Source of the DNA: Pseudotabrizicola sp.
GTDB lineage: Bacteria > Pseudomonadota > Alphaproteobacteria > Rhodobacterales > Rhodobacteraceae
Direction of reading: 5' to 3'
Length of the DNA: 64,000 nucleotides
Assembly (NCBI RefSeq): GCF_030656345.1
Contig: NZ_JAUSNR010000015.1
Coordinates: 62,001-126,000, forward strand
Below are positions 36,832-46,088 of this stretch, piece by piece. A model generated the notes under the pieces. It made no database searches. It worked only from the letters and a program-made list of their open reading frames with translations, and had not been told where the DNA came from. Position 1 is the stretch's first letter, and every line of letters starts with the position of its first letter. Made by a program: the position numbers and the translations under genes.

Positions 36832-37731
36832 TCACTCCACCTGCTGGCGTTTGCGATAGGCGAAGATTTCTTCGGTCACGAATTCGCGGAACGCGGCCAC
36901 GCGCTTGGAATGGCGCAGCTCTTCGGGGTAGGCGAGGAAGACCGGCACCTCGGCGCTTTCGGTTTCGGGCAGCACGCGCACCAGATGCGGGAAATCTTCG
37001 GTGATGTAATCGGGCAGCACGCCGATGCCCAGATGGTTCAGCACACCTTGCAGCACGCCGAAGTAGTTGTTGACGGTCAGGGTGGACGGGATGTCATGCG
37101 CCATCAGCTCCTGCACCAATGACGCACCTGCCGCAACCTGCGGCACGCCCGCGTGCTGCGCAATCAGCCGGTGCTGCGAGAAATCGGTCATCGCCATGGG
37201 CGTGCCCTGTTCGGCCAGATATTCCGGTGACGCATAGAGCCGCATCTTGATGTTCATCAACCGCTTGCGGATCAGATCGGCCTGCGAGGGTTCTTTCATG
37301 CGGATCGCCACATCGGCTTCGCGCATCGGCAGGTCGAGCACGCGTTCTTCCAGCATCAGGTCGATCTTCAGGCTGGGGTATTTCTTGTACAGGTTCGCCA
37401 GACGCGGGGCGAGCCAGAGCGTGCCGAAGCCGGTTGTGGTGGTGACCCGCAATTCGCCAAACACCTCATCCTCGGAATCGCGGATGCGGGCGGCGGTTGC
37501 CTCCAGCCGTTTGGCCATGGCCTGGGTGGCATCGAACAGCAATTCGCCCTGTTCGGTCAGGATCAACCCGCGGGCGTGGCGGTGAAACAGGGTGACGGAC
37601 AGGCTTTCCTCCAGCGCGCGGATCTGGCGGCTGACGGCGGATTGCGACAGATGCAGCACATCACCGGCATGGGTCAGGCTGCCCTTTTCTGCGACCGCAT
37701 GAAAAATGCGCAGTTTATCCCAATCCATCAT
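36832..37731 (-). CDS. LysR-family transcriptional regulator
   Basis: A 299-residue LysR regulator. The N-terminal helix-turn-helix is FHAVAEKGSLTHAGDVLHLSQSAVSRQIRALEESLSVTLFHRHARGLILTEQG. The C-terminal effector-binding domain starts at GELRVTTTTGFGTLWLAP and ends near the C-terminus. A second Met at codon 2 (37728) is the equally likely start. The closest linked gene is a divergent acyltransferase 214 nt away, so no target can be named. The small-RNA candidate lies downstream on the same strand. Confidence 0.93.
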   Translation of the reverse strand: MMDWDKLRIFHAVAEKGSLTHAGDVLHLSQSAVSRQIRALEESLSVTLFHRHARGLILTEQGELLFDATQAMAKRLEATAARIRDSEDEVFGELRVTTTTGFGTLWLAPRLANLYKKYPSLKIDLMLEERVLDLPMREADVAIRMKEPSQADLIRKRLMNIKMRLYASPEYLAEQGTPMAMTDFSQHRLIAQHAGVPQVAAGASLVQELMAHDIPSTLTVNNYFGVLQGVLNHLGIGVLPDYITEDFPHLVRVLPETESAEVPVFLAYPEELRHSKRVAAFREFVTEEIFAYRKRQQVE

Positions 37732-37945
37732 CTATCCCTTTGCGAAAGCCAAACGCTATCACGGCCCGCCTCATGAAGGGAGAATCAATCGGGTGTAAAT
37801 CCTTTGCGGGCCAAAAATGTGCAAAAGGCGTGGCCTTTTCGCCGTGATGCACAAGCCGCGTGCTTTGTCATCGGCCTGTTACCCTATGCCGTGAAAGGGG
37901 GGCATCGGGCACAGGTTGACCTGTGACGCGTTTGTGGGGGCGTTT

Positions 37946-38824
37946 ATGCAGCAAGATGCGGCGCGTGAGATTTCCTATGCCTCTTCCGCGTCAAGCCGGG
38001 CGGGGGCGGCGCTGATCCGGGTGCTGGAAAACGCCACCGGCCGGCTGTCGCTGATCCGCCGCGCGGCAGGGTATGAGCATGAGGTGGCGCGGGGCCGCAG
38101 CTTCTGGGATGTGGTGCCCGAACGCTATGGGTTGAGCCTGGATGTGGTGGGCGGTGCGGTGACGCATATCCCGGCGACGGGGCCGCTGGTGCTGATCGCG
38201 AACCACCCTTACGGCATTCTGGACGGGCTGATGATGGGCCATCTGCTGGACCGGGTGCGCGGTGATTTCCGCATCATGGCCAATGCCGTGTTCTGCCGGG
38301 CCGAGGCTTTGAACCGGGTGGTGCTGCCGATCTCGTTCGATGAGACCAAGGATGCGGTGAAGCTGAACCTGCAAACCCGGGCCGAGGCGCTGCGCTATCT
38401 GGGGCAGGGCGGGGCCATCGGGGTGTTTCCGGGCGGCACGGTGTCCACCAGTGCGAAACCGTTCACCTCTGCCCCGATGGACCCGGGCTGGCGCAATTTC
38501 ACCGCCAAGATGATTGCGCGGTCGGATGCCACCGTGGTGCCGGTGTATTTCGACGGCCACAATTCGCGCCTGTTCCAGATTGCCAGCCATGTGCATTCCA
38601 CGCTGCGGCTGGGATTGCTGATCAAGGAGTTCCGGGCGCGGATGGATGAGCCGGTGCGGGTGGTGATCGGGCAGCCGGTCAGCGCTGATGCTCTGGCCCC
38701 GCTGAAGGGCGATCCGACCCGGATGATGGAATTTTTGCGCCGTGCCACATACGATCTTTCACCGCGCCCGCTGCGGTCGTATGCTGCGGGCCACGAGTTC
38801 GAGGCAAAATACAAAACGCGCTGA
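37946..38824 (+). CDS. Lysophospholipid acyltransferase-family protein
   Basis: A 292-residue PlsC-like acyltransferase. The catalytic block is NHPYGILDG, which spaces His and Asp five residues apart rather than the four of canonical PlsC. The substrate-binding FPGGT is present. The N-terminal part and a hydrophobic helix suggest membrane association. The ATG at 37946 is chosen; a TTG at 37916 is an alternative, and neither has a strong ribosome site. It lies upstream of murI on the same strand with a 43-nt gap. It may make phosphatidic acid or ornithine lipid; the exact substrate is unknown. Confidence 0.82.
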   Translation: MQQDAAREISYASSASSRAGAALIRVLENATGRLSLIRRAAGYEHEVARGRSFWDVVPERYGLSLDVVGGAVTHIPATGPLVLIANHPYGILDGLMMGHLLDRVRGDFRIMANAVFCRAEALNRVVLPISFDETKDAVKLNLQTRAEALRYLGQGGAIGVFPGGTVSTSAKPFTSAPMDPGWRNFTAKMIARSDATVVPVYFDGHNSRLFQIASHVHSTLRLGLLIKEFRARMDEPVRVVIGQPVSADALAPLKGDPTRMMEFLRRATYDLSPRPLRSYAAGHEFEAKYKTR

Positions 38825-38867
38825 CCGGGCCTTTGCGCCTGCAACGGGCGCACATCTGGGGGCAGGC

Positions 38868-39680
38868 ATGGCAGTCGGGATTTTTGACAGCGGCATTGGC
38901 GGGCTGACGGTGCTGGACGCGGTCACACGGCGGCTGCCGGATCTGCCGCTGGTCTATCTGGGCGACAATGCCCATGCGCCGTATGGCGTGCGCACGCATG
39001 ATGACATTTTCAACCTGACCTGTGCGGCGGTGGAACGGCTGTGGGCCGAAGGATGCGATCTGGTGATCCTTGCCTGCAACACCGCCTCTGCTGCCGCGCT
39101 GAAGCGGATGCAGGAAACCTGGGTGCCCGCTGACAAGCGGGTGCTGGGGGTGTTCGTGCCGATGATCGAGGCGCTGACCGAACGGCAATGGGGCGACAAT
39201 TCGCCGCCGCGCGAAGTGGCGGTGCGGCATGTCGCGCTGTTTGCCACCCCCGCCACCGTGGCCAGCCGCGCGTTTCAGCGTGAACTCGCGTTCCGCGCCA
39301 TCGGTGTGGATGTCGAGGCGCAGCCCTGTGGCGGTGTGGTCGATGCGATCGAGCAGGGCGATGAGATTCTGGCCGAAGCGCTGGTGCGCAGCCATGTCGA
39401 GGCGCTGATGCGACGGATGCCGCATCCGCAGGCGGCGGTGCTGGGCTGCACGCATTACCCGCTGATGGAGACGACGTTTCAGGATGCGCTCGGCCCGGAT
39501 GTGAAGGTGTTTTCGCAGGCCAATCTGGTGGCGGAGTCGCTGGCCGATTATCTGGTCCGGCGGCCAGAGATGCTGGGCGCGGGGACAGATTCGAAATTCC
39601 TGACCACGGGCGACCCCAAAGCGGTGTCGTCGAAATCCACCCAGTTCCTGCGCCGCCGGATCACGTTTGAGGCCGCCTGA
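38868..39680 (+). CDS. murI: Glutamate racemase
   Basis: A 270-residue glutamate racemase that supplies D-glutamate for peptidoglycan. Conserved motifs are [12 protein letters not shown] with Asp7-Ser8, the catalytic cysteines Cys70 in ACNTAS and the one in LGCTHYP, and the substrate loop [11 protein letters not shown]. Start ATG at 38868 follows a G-rich ribosome site. The gene lies between the acyltransferase and ccmE; the gap to ccmE is 121 nt and contains a structured leader. Confidence 0.95.
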   Translation: MAVGIFDSGIGGLTVLDAVTRRLPDLPLVYLGDNAHAPYGVRTHDDIFNLTCAAVERLWAEGCDLVILACNTASAAALKRMQETWVPADKRVLGVFVPMIEALTERQWGDNSPPREVAVRHVALFATPATVASRAFQRELAFRAIGVDVEAQPCGGVVDAIEQGDEILAEALVRSHVEALMRRMPHPQAAVLGCTHYPLMETTFQDALGPDVKVFSQANLVAESLADYLVRRPEMLGAGTDSKFLTTGDPKAVSSKSTQFLRRRITFEAA

Positions 39681-39740
39681 CCCGGTGGCATGGGCGCATT
39701 TGTCCTCGATCAATCACATCTGCGGGTTGCGGCGTTAGAA

Positions 39741-39780
39741 CACCTCGACAAGGGTGGGGAATCGCCCCACATCCGAGGTG
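39741..39780 (+). promoter_or_regulatory. Two-tier stem-loop in the ccmE leader
   Basis: Outer stem CACCTCG / CGAGGTG (39741-39747, 39774-39780) encloses an inner stem GTGGGG / CCCCAC (39754-39759, 39765-39770). It ends 21 nt before the ccmE ATG, just ahead of its GGAGGG ribosome site. It could be a terminator-like attenuator or a regulatory leader; no T-run follows. Confidence 0.5.
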
Positions 39781-39801
39781 AAAAGTGACGGAGGGCAGGC
39801 C

Positions 39802-40260
39802 ATGGCGGGAATGAAGGGGCTGAAAAAGCAACGGCGGGTGCAGATCATTCTGCTGGCCTTTGTCGCGCTGACCGTTTCGACCGGCCTGATCGGCTATGCC
39901 ATGAAGGACGGGATCAACTTTTTCCGCAGCCCGACGCAGGTGATGACCGATCCGCCGCGCGCGGGTGAAGTGTTCCGCATCGGGGGGCTGGTGGAAGAGG
40001 GCAGCATTCAGCGCGGCCAGTCCGAGACGATCAGCTTTCGCGTGACCGATACCAATGAAACGATTCCGGTGCGCTTTACCGGCATTCTGCCGGATCTGTT
40101 TTCCGAAGGGCAGGGCATGGTCGGCACCGGCTCGATGCAGGATGGCATCTTCATTGCCACCGAGATTCTGGCCAAGCATGACGAAACCTATATGCCGGCC
40201 GAAGTGATCGACGCGCTGAAACAGCAGGGCGTGTATCAGGATGCCAATACGGACAGCTGA
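39802..40260 (+). CDS. ccmE: Cytochrome c maturation heme chaperone CcmE
   Basis: A 152-residue protein with an N-terminal membrane helix (about 14-34) and a periplasmic OB-fold. His126 in LAKHDETYMP binds heme covalently and Tyr130 completes the motif. CcmE receives heme from CcmC/D and hands it to CcmF for attachment to cytochrome c. Here it is separated from the other ccm genes. The start MAGMKGLKKQRR places positively charged residues before the helix. GGAGGG lies upstream at a good distance. Confidence 0.95.
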   Translation: MAGMKGLKKQRRVQIILLAFVALTVSTGLIGYAMKDGINFFRSPTQVMTDPPRAGEVFRIGGLVEEGSIQRGQSETISFRVTDTNETIPVRFTGILPDLFSEGQGMVGTGSMQDGIFIATEILAKHDETYMPAEVIDALKQQGVYQDANTDS

Positions 40261-40304
40261 AGGTTATCGGGGCTGACCCAAAGGCTGCGCACGCAGGCTT
40301 TTGG

Positions 40305-40318
40305 CCGGGTTAACCCGG
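40305..40318. promoter_or_regulatory. 14-bp palindrome CCGGGTTAACCCGG upstream of the endolysin gene
   Basis: Perfect palindrome 43-56 nt upstream of the endolysin start, in the 100-nt gap after ccmE. It has a TTAA centre, but the second half of a CtrA box (TTAA-N7-TTAA) is missing, so CtrA is not supported. It is a good candidate operator. Confidence 0.55.
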
Positions 40319-40340
40319 TGCAGTCAGGTTTGCCATGGGG

Positions 40341-40356
40341 GGAGTGTCTTCACTCC
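40341..40356 (+). promoter_or_regulatory. Hairpin GGAGTG-TCTT-CACTCC just before the endolysin start
   Basis: A 6-bp perfect stem with a TCTT loop ending 4 nt before the ATG at 40361. It includes the only GGAG-like ribosome site, so translation of the lysis pair may be kept low until the stem opens. Confidence 0.5.
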
Positions 40357-40360
40357 GGGG

Positions 40361-40993
40361 ATGCCCATGACAGATCTGAGACAACCAACTGTACGAAAAC
40401 TCGCTGAAGACATCGTCGCCCGCGAGGGCGGCTTTGTGAATGATCCTGACGATCAGGGCGGGGCCACCAACCATGGTGTGACCATCGGCACTTTGCGCCG
40501 TCTGGGGCTGGATATAAACCGCGATGGCCGCATCGATGTGGCCGATGTGCGGGCCTTGACCCGCACGCAGGCGGTGGATGTGTATGTCGAGCATTACTTC
40601 ACCCGGCCCGGCATTTCCGCGCTGCCCGAAGTGGTGCAGGCTTCGGTGTTCGACATGTATGTGAATGCCGGGATGAACGCGGTGAAGATCCTGCAGCGGT
40701 TGTGCACCGATATGGGGTTTCCCTGCGACCCGGATGGCATGATCGGGCCGCAAACCATTCGGGCCGCGCAAAGTGCGTATGAGGCCGCACCCAACCATTT
40801 CGCCGATGCCTATGGCATCGCGCGGCGCAACTACTATTACGCGCTGGCCGACAGCCGCCCGCAAAGCCGCAAGTTCGCGCGGCGCATGAATGGCGGCAAG
40901 GGCGGCTGGATCACCCGGGCGGAAGAGTTCATCAGCCCGCGCTATCACCTGTCTGACGCGCAACACAAAGCACGGGTGGCAGCATGGGGCTGA
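40361..40993 (+). CDS. GTA-type endolysin, GH108 N-acetylmuramidase
   Basis: A 210-residue peptidoglycan hydrolase. The GH108 catalytic domain has Glu22 in VAREGGFVNDPDDQGGATNHGVT. The C-terminal half has a PG_binding_3-like segment (CDPDGMIGPQTIRAAQ). It has no signal peptide and needs a holin to reach its substrate. The holin-type gene overlaps its end by 10 nt. In Rhodobacter capsulatus the pair rcc00555/rcc00556 releases gene-transfer-agent particles. The palindrome and start hairpin upstream suggest tight control. No capsid or tail genes lie nearby, so this is not a prophage remnant. Confidence 0.88.
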   Translation: MPMTDLRQPTVRKLAEDIVAREGGFVNDPDDQGGATNHGVTIGTLRRLGLDINRDGRIDVADVRALTRTQAVDVYVEHYFTRPGISALPEVVQASVFDMYVNAGMNAVKILQRLCTDMGFPCDPDGMIGPQTIRAAQSAYEAAPNHFADAYGIARRNYYYALADSRPQSRKFARRMNGGKGGWITRAEEFISPRYHLSDAQHKARVAAWG

Positions 40994-41457
40994 TCGGCAA
41001 GGTTCTGGGCGGGCCGGGCGCGGTTTCGGCACTTGGCACCGCGGCGAAGGGGATATCCGAAGTGTTCGTGCCCTCGGCCACACGGCGGATGGAGCTGTCG
41101 GCCGAAGCGCAGATGGCGGCCCTGCGCCAGTTGGGTGAGGAATACGGCCACCCGGCCCTGGGCTGGTTTGACCAGATGATCAACGGGCTGAACCGGCTGC
41201 CGCGCCCGCTGCTGGCCTTCGGCACGCTGGGGCTGTTCGTCTATGCCATGGTCGATCCGGTGTCATTTGCGCAGCGTATGGTGGGGCTGAATGCGGTGCC
41301 CGAACCGCTGTGGTGGCTGCTGGGGGCGGTGGTCGCGTTCTACTTCGGCGCGCGCGAAACCTATTACTTCCGGCATCGCGGCGGGGCACCCGCCCCGCAA
41401 AACGAGGGTAATTCAGGGCAGAATCCCGCGCTGGACGACTGGCGCGGCAACGGCTGA
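40984..41457 (+). CDS. GTA-type holin (GTA_holin_3TM family)
   Basis: A 157-residue membrane protein. After an amphipathic N-terminal 65 residues there are hydrophobic helices at about 79-95 and 107-127, with a shorter one possible between Gly6 and Val28. The sequence [28 protein letters not shown] and the C-terminal [13 protein letters not shown] fit the three-helix holin family named for gene-transfer-agent release. It overlaps the endolysin gene by 10 nt. The C-terminal 25 residues are polar and probably cytoplasmic. A strong stem-loop follows and separates the pair from argS. Confidence 0.85.
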   Translation: MGLIGKVLGGPGAVSALGTAAKGISEVFVPSATRRMELSAEAQMAALRQLGEEYGHPALGWFDQMINGLNRLPRPLLAFGTLGLFVYAMVDPVSFAQRMVGLNAVPEPLWWLLGAVVAFYFGARETYYFRHRGGAPAPQNEGNSGQNPALDDWRGNG

Positions 41458-41463
41458 ACTTGA

Positions 41464-41505
41464 CCTGTCTTGCGCCCTCTGGCATGGCCTAGGGCGCAAG
41501 ACAGG
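41464..41505. promoter_or_regulatory. Strong 15-bp stem-loop between holin and argS
   Basis: Perfect 15-bp inverted repeat (left arm CCTGTCTTGCGCCCT, right arm its complement) with a 12-nt loop. It ends 10 nt before the argS ATG. The only A/G-rich ribosome-like sequence for argS (ACAGG) is in the right arm. There is no T-run, so it may act as a transcription barrier or as a translational switch for argS. Confidence 0.65.
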
Positions 41506-41515
41506 ATTTGATCAG

Positions 41516-43258
41516 ATGAACCTTTTCGCCGATATCCGCGCCACCGTTCTGACCGCACTGACCGAAATGCAGGCCGAAGGCACGCTGCCCGAAGGCCTCG
41601 ATTTCGCGGCTGTCGCGGTGGAACCGCCGCGCGATGCGGCACATGGCGACATGGCAACCAATGCCGCGATGGTGCTGGCCAAGCCATCGGGCAAGCCGCC
41701 GCGCGCGATTGCCGATGCGCTGGCGGCCAGGCTGCTGGCCGATCCGCGCATCACCGCCGCCGATGTGGCCGGGCCGGGGTTTCTGAACCTGCGGCTGGCG
41801 ACGGGTCTGTGGCAGGGGCTGGTCAAGGCCGTGCTGACCGAAGGCACCGGTTTTGGCCGCGCCGATCTGGGCAAGGGCCGGTCGGTCAATGTGGAATTTG
41901 TCTCTGCCAACCCGACCGGGCCAATGCATGTCGGCCATGTGCGCGGGGCGGTGGTGGGCGATGCGCTGGCCAATCTGCTGGCCTTTGCCGGCTGGGACGT
42001 GACCCGCGAATATTACATCAACGACGGCGGCGCGCAGGTCGATGTGCTGGCCCGCTCGGCCTATGAGCGCTACCGGCAGGCGCATGGGCTGAACCCGGAG
42101 ATCCGCGAAGGGCTGTATCCGGGCGAATATCTGGTGCCGGTCGGCGAGGCGCTGAAAGAGAAATACGGCGACACGTTGCTGGACAAGGGCGAAGAGCATT
42201 GGCTGGCCGACGTGCGCGACTTTGCGACCCAGATGATGATGGAGCGCATCCGCGAGGATCTGGCCGAACTTGGCGTCAAGATGGACCTTTATTCCTCGGA
42301 AAAGGCGCTTTACGGCACCGGCAAGATCGAGGCGGCGATCCGGACGCTCAAGGATATGGACCTGATCTATGAGGGCGTGCTTGAACCGCCCAAGGGCAAA
42401 GAACCCGAAGACTGGGAGCCCCGCGTGCAGACCCTGTTCCGCAGCACCGCGCATGGCGATGATGTGGACCGGCCGGTGCAGAAATCCGATGGCAGCTGGA
42501 CCTATTTCGCGCCCGATATCGCCTATCACTTCGACAAGGTGCAGCGCGGCTATGACCAGCTGATCGACATTTTCGGGGCTGATCATGGCGGCTATGTCAA
42601 ACGGATGAAAGCCGCCGTTTCCGCGCTGTCGAATGGCCGGGTGGCGCTGGACATCAAGCTGATCCAGCTGGTCAAGCTGTGGAAGAACGGCGAGCCGTTC
42701 AAGATGTCGAAACGCGCGGGCACCTTTGTGACGCTGCGCGATGTGGTGGAACTGGCGGGTGCCGATGTGACCCGCTTCATCATGCTGACCCGCAAGAATG
42801 ACGTGGCGCTTGATTTCGATTTCGACAAGGTGCTGGAACAGTCGAAAGACAACCCGGTGTTTTACGTGCAATACGCCAATGCCCGGGTGAACAGCATCCT
42901 GCGCAAGGCGGTTGAAAACGGGGTCGATGTGTCCGACGCCACGCTCGCGGCGGCGGATCTGTCGAAACTGGACCATGTGGCCGAAATCGCGGTGGCGCAG
43001 AAACTGGCCGAATGGCCGCGTCTGGTGGAAATTGCCGCGCGCGGGAATGAACCGCACCGGGTGGCGTTTTACCTGTACGAGCTGGCGTCAGACCTGCATG
43101 GGCTGTGGAACCGGGGCAATGATGACGTGTCCTTGCGCTTCTTGCAGGACGATACTGCCACATCACAGGCGAAAATCGCGCTGGTGCGGGCCGTGGGCGT
43201 TGTTATTTGCTCGGGTCTTGGTATCCTTGGGGTGACGCCGGTTGAGGAAATGCGCTGA
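41516..43258 (+). CDS. argS: Arginyl-tRNA synthetase
   Basis: A 580-residue class I arginyl-tRNA synthetase. The ATP-binding HIGH-like motif is HVGH in [14 protein letters not shown], and KMSKRAG serves as the KMSKS loop. The C-terminal anticodon-binding domain (about 455-580) is all helical with [19 protein letters not shown] at 41516 gives [18 protein letters not shown], the usual start. The strong stem-loop just upstream may affect its translation. It begins a plus-strand run that continues through the SPOR, nagZ and scp genes. Confidence 0.97.
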   Translation: MNLFADIRATVLTALTEMQAEGTLPEGLDFAAVAVEPPRDAAHGDMATNAAMVLAKPSGKPPRAIADALAARLLADPRITAADVAGPGFLNLRLATGLWQGLVKAVLTEGTGFGRADLGKGRSVNVEFVSANPTGPMHVGHVRGAVVGDALANLLAFAGWDVTREYYINDGGAQVDVLARSAYERYRQAHGLNPEIREGLYPGEYLVPVGEALKEKYGDTLLDKGEEHWLADVRDFATQMMMERIREDLAELGVKMDLYSSEKALYGTGKIEAAIRTLKDMDLIYEGVLEPPKGKEPEDWEPRVQTLFRSTAHGDDVDRPVQKSDGSWTYFAPDIAYHFDKVQRGYDQLIDIFGADHGGYVKRMKAAVSALSNGRVALDIKLIQLVKLWKNGEPFKMSKRAGTFVTLRDVVELAGADVTRFIMLTRKNDVALDFDFDKVLEQSKDNPVFYVQYANARVNSILRKAVENGVDVSDATLAAADLSKLDHVAEIAVAQKLAEWPRLVEIAARGNEPHRVAFYLYELASDLHGLWNRGNDDVSLRFLQDDTATSQAKIALVRAVGVVICSGLGILGVTPVEEMR

Positions 43259-43322
43259 TCAACAGCGCCCCGCCGGTGACGCAGGCAAAAAGGCGGGGCA
43301 CACCGTCTGATCGGGGCAGAGC

Positions 43323-44297
43323 ATGGCGGATATTGATTTCGATGACTATGACGTACCCCCCCGCATGAACGGTGGGCAGGCGCAGAAGCTGATCCATTTG
43401 ACCGGGGCTGCCTGTTCGCTGGCGCTGATCGTCGGGATGGCCCTGTGGGGCTATCGGCTGGCGGTGCGCGATGTGTCGGGCGTGCCGGTGGTGCGCGCGA
43501 TGGAAGGGCCGATGCGCGTGGCCCCCTCCAACCCCGGCGGCAGTATTGCCGACCATCAGGGCATGGCGGTGAACGTGGTGGCCGCTGCGGGCGGCACTGC
43601 GGGCATGCCTGCCGAAATCATCCTTGCCCCGCCGCCCGTGGACCTGACGGCGGATGATGCGCCCGGCCTGTCACCGCTCGACCCGGTGGCAGAGGTGGCG
43701 CCCCCGGTGCTGGCCCCGTTGGGGCTGACGATGGGGCCGAATGTGGTGGTCCCGTCAGAGGTGCCAGAGGCACAAGGCGCAGTACCGCCTGCCGCAGAGC
43801 TGGCGGAAACCGCGCCGGTCACCACACAGGACGCCGTGGCAATGGCGCTGGCTGAGGCATTGGGCGACGCGCAGCCTTTGGCCGCGCTGGACGAGGGTGA
43901 AACGCTGGATACCTCTGGCGAGAGGATTGCCGGTTCTGTCCGCCCAAGGGCGCGGCCACAGTCCGGCTTTGCCGAGGTCACGGCGGTCGAGCCGGTGAGT
44001 GCCGCGCTGGCGCTTGGCCCCGAGATCGACCCCGCAACCCTGACCGCAGGCACACGTCTGGTGCAGCTGGGCGCTTTTGACAGCGCCGAGATTGCGCGGG
44101 CCGAATGGGCACGGGTGCGGGGCCGGTTCGGCGATCTGATGACCGGCAAGTCGCTGGTCGTGCAATCGGCGCAATCGGGCGGGCGCACGTTTTACCGCCT
44201 GCGTGCGCATGGGTTTGAAGGCGAGGATGACGCCCGCCGCTTCTGCGCCGCGCTTGTGGCCGAAAACGCCGCCTGCATCCCGGTTGCCCATAGATGA
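43323..44297 (+). CDS. SPOR-domain protein
   Basis: A 324-residue membrane protein: cytoplasmic N-terminus, one helix (about 26-47), a long Pro/Ala/Val-rich periplasmic linker (60-235), and a C-terminal SPOR domain (about 242-322) with TRLVQLGAFDSAEIARAEWARVRGRFGDLMTGKSLVVQSAQSGGRTFYRLRAHGF. Such proteins bind denuded peptidoglycan at the division site. It lies between argS and nagZ on the same strand and its stop overlaps the nagZ start by 4 nt. Division or cell-wall remodelling is the likely setting. Confidence 0.86.
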   Translation: MADIDFDDYDVPPRMNGGQAQKLIHLTGAACSLALIVGMALWGYRLAVRDVSGVPVVRAMEGPMRVAPSNPGGSIADHQGMAVNVVAAAGGTAGMPAEIILAPPPVDLTADDAPGLSPLDPVAEVAPPVLAPLGLTMGPNVVVPSEVPEAQGAVPPAAELAETAPVTTQDAVAMALAEALGDAQPLAALDEGETLDTSGERIAGSVRPRARPQSGFAEVTAVEPVSAALALGPEIDPATLTAGTRLVQLGAFDSAEIARAEWARVRGRFGDLMTGKSLVVQSAQSGGRTFYRLRAHGFEGEDDARRFCAALVAENAACIPVAHR

Positions 44298-45301
44298 CGA
44301 CCGGCAGACTTGCCGCGGTCTTCGGCTGTTCCGGACCGGAGCTGACCCCGGATGAGGCCGCTTTCTTCCGCGATGCCGATCCGTTCGGCTTCATCCTGTT
44401 TGCCCGCAATGTCGCGGACCCTGTGCAGTTGCGGCGGCTGACGGCTGCCTTGCGCGATGCGGTGGGCCGCGATGCGCCGGTGCTGATCGATCAGGAAGGT
44501 GGGCGGGTGCAGCGGTTGCGCGCGCCCCATTGGCGCGACTGGGCCCCGCCGCTGGACACCGTTGCGGGCGCGCGTGATCCGTTGCGCGCGATGTGGGTAC
44601 GCTCGCGCATCATCGCGCATGAATTGCGCGGCGTGGGCGTGGATGCCAATTGCGCGCCTTGCGCCGATGTGGCGGGTGACGACACGCATCCGTTTCTGAA
44701 GAACCGCTGCTATGGTACTGATCCGGCTGTGGTTTCCGAGATATCGGCGGCGGTGGCCGAGGCGCATCTGGCGGGGGGCGTTCTGCCGGTGATCAAGCAT
44801 CTGCCCGGCCATGGCCGCGCGACGGCAGACACCCATCACGACCTGCCGACCGTCACCGCCTCGCGCGCGGAATTGACGGCGACCGATTTCGCGCCGTTCA
44901 AAGCGTTGAACCATCTGCCAATGGCGATGACCGCGCATATCATTTTTGCCGCCTATGACGACCAGCCCGCCACCCAGAGCGCGACGATGATCCGGGTGAT
45001 CCGCGACGAGATCGGCTTTCAGGGTCTGCTGATGACCGATGATCTGAACATGCAGGCGCTGCGCGGCACTCTGGCAGACCGCACGGCGGCGTCGATGGCA
45101 GCGGGCTGCGATATCGCGCTGCATTGCAAGGGCGATATGGCGGAGATGCTGGAGGTGGCCGGGGCCTGCGGTGACCAATCCGCGGCCATCCGCGCCCGCG
45201 CCGCGCGCGCGCTTGCCGCCCGCCACGCGCCCGACCCCGTTGACATCCTGGCACTTGAGGCGGAGTTTCGGGGCCTGATGTCCGGGGACGCGCATGGCTG
45301 A
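44294..45301 (+). CDS. nagZ: Beta-N-acetylhexosaminidase NagZ
   Basis: A 335-residue GH3-type N-acetylglucosaminidase that removes N-acetylglucosamine from muropeptides during cell-wall recycling. Conserved motifs are DQEGGRVQRL, the KHLPGHGRATADTHHDLP loop with the catalytic His-Asp dyad, and the nucleophile Asp in MTDDLNM. It has no signal peptide, as expected for a cytosolic recycling enzyme. It overlaps the SPOR gene by 4 nt and scpA by 8 nt, so all are in one operon. Confidence 0.95.
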   Translation: MTTGRLAAVFGCSGPELTPDEAAFFRDADPFGFILFARNVADPVQLRRLTAALRDAVGRDAPVLIDQEGGRVQRLRAPHWRDWAPPLDTVAGARDPLRAMWVRSRIIAHELRGVGVDANCAPCADVAGDDTHPFLKNRCYGTDPAVVSEISAAVAEAHLAGGVLPVIKHLPGHGRATADTHHDLPTVTASRAELTATDFAPFKALNHLPMAMTAHIIFAAYDDQPATQSATMIRVIRDEIGFQGLLMTDDLNMQALRGTLADRTAASMAAGCDIALHCKGDMAEMLEVAGACGDQSAAIRARAARALAARHAPDPVDILALEAEFRGLMSGDAHG

Positions 45302-46088
45302 CACGATATCCGACGACTGGGGCGATGACCGGCTGGCACCGGCGGACCGGATGGCCGCCGAGGCGCTGATCGTCGATGTCGACGGGTTTGAGGGGCCGCT
45401 GGACCTGCTGCTGACGCTCAGCCGGACGCAAAAGGTGGATCTGCGCAAAATCTCGGTGCTGGAACTGGCCGAGCAATACCTGGGCTTTGTGCAACAGGCG
45501 CAAAGCCTGCGGATCGAGCTGGCGGCGGATTATCTTGTGATGGCGGCCTGGCTTGCGTTTCTGAAATCGCGCCTGCTGCTGCCGCCCGAACCGGGCGAGG
45601 ATGGCCCAAGCGCCGAAGATCTGGCGGCACATCTGGCCTATCAGCTGGAACGCCTGCAGGCGATGCGCGAGGCGGCGGCCCGGCTGATGGCGCGCGATCA
45701 GCTGGGGCGCGACTTCTTTGCACGCGGGGTGCCGGAGACCATAAGCCACCACCGCGCGGTGACCTATGAAGCCACGCTGCTGGACCTGATGCGCGCCTAT
45801 GCCCGTATCCGCACCAAGGATGAATTCCGGCCCTTTGTGATGGATCGTGACCATGTGTTCACAATGGAACAGGCGCTGGAGCGGATGCGCGGGCTGATCG
45901 GCTATGTCGGCGATTGGGCAGACCTCACCAGCTTTCTGCCCGAAGGCTGGGAATCCACACCCATGCGCCGCCGGTCCTCAACCGCTGCGCATTTCGCGGC
46001 AGTGTTGGAAATGGCCAAGCGCGGTCAGGTAGAGCTGCGGCAGGGCGAGATGTTCGCCCCGATCCAGATCCGGCGCGGCAAGACATGA
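45294..46088 (+). CDS. scpA: Segregation and condensation protein ScpA
   Basis: A 264-residue kleisin subunit that bridges SMC heads in the condensin-like complex. The N-terminal part VDGFEGPLDLLLTLSRTQKVDLRKISVLELAEQYL is the ScpA signature. The C-terminal winged helix ends with a FAAVLEMAKRGQVELRQGEMFAPI motif that contacts SMC. It overlaps scpB by 4 nt (ATGA), so both subunits are made in coupled fashion. smc itself is not in the window. Confidence 0.95.
   Translation: MADTISDDWGDDRLAPADRMAAEALIVDVDGFEGPLDLLLTLSRTQKVDLRKISVLELAEQYLGFVQQAQSLRIELAADYLVMAAWLAFLKSRLLLPPEPGEDGPSAEDLAAHLAYQLERLQAMREAAARLMARDQLGRDFFARGVPETISHHRAVTYEATLLDLMRAYARIRTKDEFRPFVMDRDHVFTMEQALERMRGLIGYVGDWADLTSFLPEGWESTPMRRRSSTAAHFAAVLEMAKRGQVELRQGEMFAPIQIRRGKT

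Noticed and set aside
36680..36835. ATG at 36680 right after AGGGAGGT, as a small plus-strand gene
   Set aside because: The ribosome-like sequence touches the ATG, so spacing is wrong, and the sequence forms the anti-Shine-Dalgarno part of the small RNA on the other strand.
40305..40318. CtrA binding site at the palindrome before the endolysin gene
   Set aside because: Only one TTAA is present; the TTAA-N7-TTAA pattern is missing.
40361..41457. Prophage remnant
   Set aside because: The endolysin/holin pair is a conserved chromosomal GTA-type lysis unit; no integrase, capsid, terminase or tail gene lies nearby.
32566..44318. Avoidance of CCGCGG as support for Eco29kI-like specificity
   Set aside because: CCGCGG occurs several times in the right-hand part, for example at 32566 and 44313, so no avoidance can be claimed.
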